Shown here in pieces: positions 58,169-64,000 of a stretch of DNA of 64,000 bases. This DNA is from Voacanga thouarsii. Its lineage: Eukaryota; Streptophyta; Magnoliopsida; Gentianales; Apocynaceae. The stretch lies in NCBI GenBank assembly GCA_026120185.1, contig JANUWF010001101.1, positions 6,202,001 through 6,266,000 on the forward strand. The letters run 5' to 3'. A program made the translations under genes and the position numbers. Under the pieces are notes generated by a model. The model was given only the letters and a program-made list of their open reading frames with translations. It was not told the origin of the DNA and searched no databases. How positions within the stretch are numbered: position 1 is the stretch's first letter; the number at the start of each line of letters is the position of its first letter.

Positions 58169-58477
58169 TTACGTAATGTATGGTTGAACTTCTTCACAGT
58201 TTAGGTATATGTAATTTGTGGCAGCCTTAAATTCATCCGGGGTAAGATACCTATTGTGAATACTTCCTAAAACCCTCCCTGGAACGGCGCATGTAGAACA
58301 CACAGTGTCACTTGAGTTTGTATCATGAACGCCCTCATCATTCCTAGCCGTAGTAGTATGTCGAGTCTGCACATGCGGCTCAAAATAATAGGAGAAGAAT
58401 GTAGATGCCTCTTCAACTAAGTAAGCATTGCAAATTGATCCCTCCACTCTCGCCTTATTTTTAACTTTGGTCTTCAA
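58169..58477 (-). CDS. CACTA transposase exon following DUF4218
   Basis: MKTKVKNKARVEGSICNAYL...FSYYFEPHVQTRHT is the standard continuation of plant CACTA transposases after YRWMYPFE. It is separated from that motif by about 85 bp of AT-rich intron (58,478-58,562). A further short block at about 57,958-58,080 (LQLYEPSITDPEVDRRIESEFAGWFRTYV) leads to DUF4216. Confidence 0.7.
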   Translation of the reverse strand: MKTKVKNKARVEGSICNAYLVEEASTFFSYYFEPHVQTRHTTTARNDEGVHDTNSSDTVCSTCAVPGRVLGSIHNRYLTPDEFKAATNYIYLNCEEVQPYIT

Positions 58478-58562
58478 ACGATATAAGAACCTAATGCATT
58501 TTTTACAGTTAGAACTGATTCACATAGTAGATGTATATATAGATATAATAATACACAATATT

Positions 58563-60233
58563 TTACCACTCGAATGGATACATCCATCTATATTGAACAG
58601 GGCCACCAACCTTGGCCTCATATGGAAGGTGGACCATAAGGTGCTCCATCACGTCAAAGAAATTAGGTGGGAAGATCTTCTCCAACTTACACATGAGGAG
58701 GACAATATTATCTTCCAATTGCTTCATATGGGTTGTGGAAAGTTTAGGCGAACATAAGTCACAATAAAAGAGACTGACTTCTGCTAAAACGTTCCAAATT
58801 GACACCAGGAGTAATTCTTTAAATGTAGTTGGAAGCAATCTTTCCATAAATACATGGCAGTCATGGCTTTTCATACCCAACATTTTCAGCTCATTCAAAT
58901 CAACACACCTGCTTAAATTTGAAGCATATCCATCAGGAAGTCGCAAATCTCTAACCCACTCTAGTAGAAGTGCTGCTTGTAGACAAAAGTTTTGTTTCTT
59001 TGAAATATCATATGTAGAGACTCCACTAATCCACATCATCCTTAATTCATCTACCAAAGGTTGTAGATAGACATCAATTTTATGCTTCGGATTCCTAGGG
59101 CTTGGGACAATAACGGTTAAAAACATAAATAGATCCCTCATGCACATCGACGGAGGTAAATTATATGGAGTAACAATAACAGACTAATAAGAGTATTGTT
59201 TACCCGACATTCCAAATGGTGAAAATTTATCTGTGCATAACCCAAGACGCACATTACGAACTTCAGCTGCAAATTCAGGATGACTACGGTCGAAGTGTTT
59301 CCAAGCTTCACCATCGCATGGATGGCTCATAACGTCCTCTTCCGGTTGACTCTCTGCATGCCATCTCATGTGCTCCGCTGTTGTGGAGGATGCAAATAGT
59401 CTCTGCAGTCTGGGTGTTAATGGGAAGTAATACATTTTCTTGAAAGGAACGTCTTTCTGTTGTTTGTTCTTTCCTATTTTCCTGTTCGCCAAATATCTGC
59501 CATGGCCACAGAATTTGCAGTCCCTCCTAGCACTGTTGTCCTTCCAGTAGAGCATGCATCCATTTGGGCAGACATTTATCTTCTGAACAGGTAGCCCTAG
59601 ACCAGATACCAACTTCTTTGTTTGATAGAAGTCATCCGGGAGCTTATTACTACTTGGTAATACCTCCTTCATCAATTGCATCATCTGATTAAAGCATTTC
59701 TCCGACACGTTGTTTTCCGAGTTAATATTCAAAATCCGAGAAACAACTGATAACGTACTGTGATTCTTGCATCCATCCCATATCGTAGTTTCTGAAGCTC
59801 CCAACATGTCATAAAATTTCTGCGCATCCGGGTTTGATGGTTCCTCAATATTCTCCGATGATGAAGGTCCAATAGGAAATTGATGTCCAACTGCATCAAT
59901 CACCATATCTCGATACGGATTGTTAGAGCTTGACTTGACTGCAGTCGTACAAGTGCCGGTTATTGATGTAGATGGCGACGGATTAATACCCTCACCATGA
60001 CTAGTCCATCTTCGGTAATTAGCAACAAACCCAAATCTGTACAAGTGCAGCTCCACTTCATCTAGGGAAAGGTACGCCTTGTTTTTACACTTTCCACACG
60101 GACACCTTATAATTAAGGCTGGACCAGTTGACAAACAATATGCGATGAATCGCTTGACCCCTTGTTCAAACTCAGATGTAATTCCTTTAATCCCCTGTAC
60201 GTGTCTTCTATACATCCAACCACGATCATCCAT
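58563..60233 (-). pseudogene. CACTA transposase (TNPD/TNP2-like), catalytic core deleted in frame
   Basis: It starts at 60,233 with the transposase-associated domain (MDDRGWMYRRHVQGIKGITSEF, then C-x-C-x2-C near CPCGKCKN). Next come FYDMLGASETTIWDGC, INVCPNGCMLYWKD...CKFCGHGRY (zinc-binding) and YYFPLTPRLQRLFAS...MRWHAE, up to FSPFGMSGKQYS. A single TAG (59,184-59,186) replaces a conserved Trp, then YNLPPSMCMRDLF follows in the same frame. At about 58,962 the frame runs from QNFCLQAALL straight into LEWVRDLRLPDGYASNLSRCVD. About 200-250 residues usual here (ALLWTINDFPAYSMLSGW and the following DDE core) are missing. DUF4218 (CVDLNELKMLGMKSHDCHVFMERLLP...IFPPNFFDVMEHL...VGGPVQYRWMYPFE) is complete. 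No transposition activity is expected. Confidence 0.85.
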
Positions 60234-60409
60234 CTACATTTAGGCCATAACCATGTAGCTTATTAGCACGTGTATAATTCGAATGAAGAACGATGGTAGA
60301 TTGTAATGGTCGAGGACCCTAGTATACTCGCTACGAATTATAGAAGAAAGATTGAATAATGATACAGAAGAAATACTATCAGCTATCGATTTGTGCATTC
60401 TAAATCCTT

Positions 60410-60503
60410 TAAAAAAAATCTGGCATAGTTTCCCCTATAACTTGAAGATTTTCCAGGCACAAAGCCACCTCAATTCACCCAACATTCATTATAAAAAACA
60501 CAC
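60410..60503. repeat. Diverged copy of the GTTTCCCCTATAA repeat
   Basis: It shares AGTTTCCCCTATAA...TTTTCCAGGCACAA...GCCACC...AATTCAC...ATTCATT with 60,712-60,801 and 62,200-62,289. A remnant of the same motif is at 15,505-15,530. Confidence 0.6.
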
Positions 60504-60565
60504 AATCCCAGAGTCATTAATTAATAAAATAAAATGTTCTACACAAGAAAGCTAATCCAAGCAAA

Positions 60566-60801
60566 ATAGTTCTCTTTATCAAGTAGAGTAATATACATCA
60601 AAATGTGGCTCACCATGCATAGACCAATTTCACAATGAAAAGAACATATGGAAATACACTAGGTAAGAATCAATAAGAATATCTTGGCATGCCACCTCAA
60701 ATTTTTTTTTAAAAAAAAATTGACAGAGTTTCCCCTATAAGTTGAACGTTTTCCAGGCGCAAGGCCACCACAATTCACACAATATTCATTGTAAAAAATT
60801 C
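60566..60801 (+). repeat. Direct repeat, copy 1
   Basis: 236 bp, about 95% identical by eye to 62,058-62,289, from ATAGTTCTCTTTATCAAG to ATTCATTGTAAAAAATT. Confidence 0.85.
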
Positions 60802-62057
60802 AAGAAAATAAAGTATTCTACATAAGACCACAAAGAAAATAAAGTATTCTACACAAGACCACAACTTCATAGTTAGCCGACATTTCTTATGCACCTAAGA
60901 GGAAATTAAGCTGCTAGTTTCTAGAGCTAAAACATTCGATCTCTTCAAGGAGGTAATAGGCTTTGCATGAGATTGCCTTACTTGGTCATTGGCTTTGCAT
61001 TGGGTAGATTTTGACCAACCTATAGGAACATCAATACATTACTTATGTTATGTAATCATGTGTTGAAAGTTAATTTTTATTGCTGACTAGGTTAACATGC
61101 TTGATGGAGTTCTACCTATTATATGTTATAAGAATCTTTAGGACTTGAATAGTTGAGTTTGGTGCTAAATTTTGTTCAGGAAACTTATAAAATGTTAACA
61201 CAAGAGTATATGGTGATTTTTAAGTGGATTTTATGAGCATGAAACAAAGTTTTTTATCTCTAAAATTTTACTTACTCACATATTTGGAAAACACTGATTT
61301 TTGCTATGTATGATGTTAAACTTCAGTAGGCTACCTGTGCTATTTTGCTCATAATTTTTAGAGTGAATATTAAGTGATTTAATATTAGTTTGTTGCTCTA
61401 AAGTGCTCGAAAAGTTTGGGAAAATTTGAGTTGAGATTTTGTTAGAAAGTTTCCTAATTGACACGATTTTGAGCAGCAAGATATCTGAAAATTTTTTGTT
61501 GCTCCTAAGGTTTTATTTGCTGTAATTTTTGGAATTGTTTAGTCCTACATAGGTTAAACTTTATGTCAGTAAAATTTAGAGGCATTTGGGTATGAATACA
61601 TATGTGTTTTACCCTAGAGAATTTGAACTATGTTTGTTGGAAATTAGTAGATAACATGAATCGTTAAGTGAGAAATTACTATTCTCGATTTCTTTGGGTA
61701 AGTTATGACGTGAGTGAATTGTCTACATACATTAGAATATTAGAAGGTCATTAAGACTAAATGTTGGACATGTGTTTCCTATACAGATTTCACTGTTTTG
61801 ATATAAAGACCACAAAGTTGAGTTTGCTTCATTTAATTCATGCAAAATTTACACCACAATAATCTTAACACCTTATACAATTCTCAAGGACTTAAGATTA
61901 ATCAAGTCATCAACAAACACTCAACTCAAAATCAAGACCCAATTCAGCTCCAAAACAAAACCAACAGTCCTCTACTTTTATCCCCATCAAACAAACTCCT
62001 CAACAATTATTGGTTGGACAACAATTATTATTCATTAGATTGTCAGGAGAAGAAGGT

Positions 62058-62289
62058 ATAGTTCTCTTTATCAAGTAGAGTAGTATACTTACAAAATGTG
62101 GCTTACCATGCATAGACCAACTTCACAGTGAAAAGAACATATGGAAATACACTAGGTAAGAATCAATAAGAATATCTTGGCATGCCACCTCAATTTTAAA
62201 AAAAAAAATTGACAGAGTTTCCCCTATAAGTTGAACGTTTTCCAGGCACAAGGCCACCACAATTCACACAACATTCATTGTAAAAAATT
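62058..62289 (+). repeat. Direct repeat, copy 2
   Basis: See copy 1. The sequence between the two copies (60,802-62,057) is AT-rich, and I recognise nothing coding in it. Confidence 0.85.
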
Positions 62290-62365
62290 GACAGAGTTTC
62301 CCTTCATTGTAAAAAATTCACAAAACACAAATAACCTCAAAACATTTAATATACAATACTAAATT

Positions 62366-62442
62366 TAGGGGTAATCACCCATTACCCATAGGGAGTGATC
62401 ACCCATCACTCACGGGGAATGATCACCCATCACTCACGGGAT
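62366..62442 (+). repeat. Short tandem repeat GATCACCCATCACTCACGGG
   Basis: Three imperfect ~24-bp units. Related sequence occurs at about 14,660-14,722 and 15,675-15,748 in the other CACTA remnant, linking the two copies. Confidence 0.7.
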
Positions 62443-64000
62443 TCTAAAGATGCCTACCAATTGTTTTCTTACCTAAGAAAAGCTCGTCCGTCTGGGCAAA
62501 TCAATGAAGAACTAAAGGTTTAACCTGTGAGTAACAATAGCATAAGGTTACTATAGTACAAATTATAAGTGTAACATAGTTTTTGAAACATATGGTTACT
62601 ATAGTACAAATTACAAATCATGAGCAATGCCAAGGCCAAACAGCCTAAAATAATTTATGCCAGAGTATCTAATAGCTTGACAATACTCCATTATTTCTAC
62701 AACAATACTCTTTACCATTTTGTAAGAGAACACCTGAGATGAAAATCAAATTAAGCTAGTAATGGCACATCCTTGTACACTTTGAATTTCATAATAGTTT
62801 TTTGCATTTTCTTTTCGAAAGATCAACCAAGAAGCTAGTGTTTTGACACATCAAAATAGAGTACGTATAATGGAGGCCAATCCATGAAATTTTATTCCAG
62901 CTTTTATTCCATGAAATGCCATTACAAATGCACTACCACATATTCATGTCCTTTCATGCTTTGGAACATCATCTATGTAATGACATCATAGATTTTATCA
63001 GAAAAACCATATTTTCTTTGGGAAAACCAAATCGTTCAATGTTCATTTTGTCATAACAATTGCACACAAGCATTTTTGTTATTTGAGACATCGAAGGACT
63101 CACATTTTCCTTGGAAATCTTAACAAGATTAGCAGCATATTAAATACAAGAAACCTAAAGTGTTATTAGGAAGACCAAAGGCATTTGTTATGCATAAACC
63201 ACTAGCATAAGGGACTCTCCTCGAAAATGCTATCACTCGAGCTTGAAAACATCCAACAATTGTCATGTTTGTAATCAAATGCCTAGAATTAAGATAAATC
63301 CTAATGCGCTTAAGTATGCATTTCATGAACCAACAATATTCATGTAAAACTATAACAAGGAATTTAATCATTCCTTTAATAATTCTTTACTTCTTGAAAT
63401 GAAGTAAACTATATGAATACTATTATTCCAAATTATCCATTTCTTGTTCTTTTCTCAAACATAATTTCCAACAATTCAATCCATTCAATCCATGCTCTTT
63501 AATTCTATCAATCAAATGAAATTCACCCAAGAATGTATACTATCTCAAAATTTCCAACTTTTTTCTCATTAAAACACATCTCGCTAATTAATTCATATAT
63601 TTTAATACATATTCCAAATTTGCGCCAAAATGTTCCTATTTCACTTAGCAATCATTTTATGGCCTGATTTCACGGCAACAACAGAATTCCAACTGGTTTT
63701 CTGCGCATTTTCAAGGCAGAAATTCCGCATTTTCTTTCATTTTTCACCAAAATCATTTTTTTTATTTTTAATCCAAAGGTAAGAGTTCAGCAGCATATTT
63801 GCTTTACCAAGGCAAGGAATAGAAATGACATCCAATACGCTAAAAAGGAGCAAAGCAAAGCGAAAAAACGAAAAAAAAAAGGGGAACAGAGAGAAATCAA
63901 TAGCAAGGCAGATCTTAAAATAAATAGCGGTATTCTGATATAATGTTGCGTTACCTATGCATTCCACAGCTTGTTGAAGTCCACAGCTGTCTCTGTCACC
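62443..64000. other. No recognisable gene to the window edge
   Basis: AT-rich sequence with only short spurious frames. It is probably the internal or subterminal part of the CACTA element, but no diagnostic motif is seen. Confidence 0.4.

Larger units (their letters stand above)
54439..64000 (-). mobile_element. CACTA (En/Spm) element, minus strand, right end outside window
   Basis: The left terminus CACTACAAGAAAACAGAG at 54,439 is followed by subterminal repeats. On the minus strand come the accessory gene (55,315-57,000) and the TNPD-position transposase gene (57,154-60,233). 60,300-62,450 holds non-coding repeats shared with the CACTA remnant at 14-16 kb. No inverse terminus (TTCTTGTAGTG) was found up to 64,000, so the element is at least 9.5 kb or its end was lost. 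It sits inside a copia LTR; the left 3 bases TAT would be the target duplication. Confidence 0.85.

Noticed and set aside
61840..62061. Asn/Gln-rich 73-codon frame
   Set aside because: It lies between the direct repeats, ends inside repeat copy 2 and has only low-complexity composition.
63737..64000. Possible exon of a minus-strand gene at the right edge
   Set aside because: A GT-like donor follows a short open stretch near 63,955, but there is no recognisable domain and too little sequence to judge.

Overview
This window reads as nuclear DNA of a flowering plant, probably a eudicot. It is AT-rich, has plant-type introns, and consists mostly of nested transposable elements with three host loci between them. 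The loci are an intact mTERF-family gene (31,345-32,478, +), a decayed and 5'-truncated S-adenosylmethionine carrier copy (34,361-37,636, -), and a five-exon alliinase / tryptophan-aminotransferase-related gene (39,700-50,188, -). I see no rRNA, tRNA, CRISPR or bacterial-type feature. Family calls come from motifs read by eye; no database search was possible.

Layout. 1-8,250: two degenerate Ty1/copia retrotransposons head to tail. About 8,250-9,922: unassigned DNA ending like a Ty3/gypsy LTR. 9,923-17,650: a broken CACTA (En/Spm) element on the minus strand, cut by two solo LTRs. 17,654-24,772: a second broken CACTA on the plus strand, containing a long inverted repeat. 25,561-31,165: a Ty1/copia element with both LTRs, ending 180 bp before the mTERF start codon. 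32,678-33,240: a fragment copy of the same mTERF gene. 34,361-37,636: the carrier relic. 39,700-50,188: the aminotransferase-like gene, whose second intron holds a 7.66-kb Mutator-like element (MULE) with ~180-bp terminal inverted repeats and a perfect 9-bp target duplication. That MULE encodes a plant mobile domain protein and a MURA-type transposase with a SWIM finger; a 1.8-kb solo LTR separates the two. 52,741-54,438: a gypsy LTR with leader and gag start, cut by a copia LTR. From 54,439 to beyond the window: a third, better preserved CACTA on the minus strand, inserted in that copia LTR.

Most transposon genes here are dead or damaged. The copia reverse transcriptase has YVDG instead of YVDD, the MULE transposase has Asn where the first catalytic Asp is expected, and the third CACTA lacks the transposase core through an in-frame deletion. 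Several frameshifts in host and transposon genes can each be explained by one missing G in a G run, which raises the possibility of consensus error.

I found no clearly new biological system. The items most worth following are the MULE carrying a plant mobile domain gene inside a gene intron, the in-frame core-deleted CACTA protein, the array of five hairpins at the CACTA end, and the retrotransposon LTR that now forms the upstream region of the mTERF gene.
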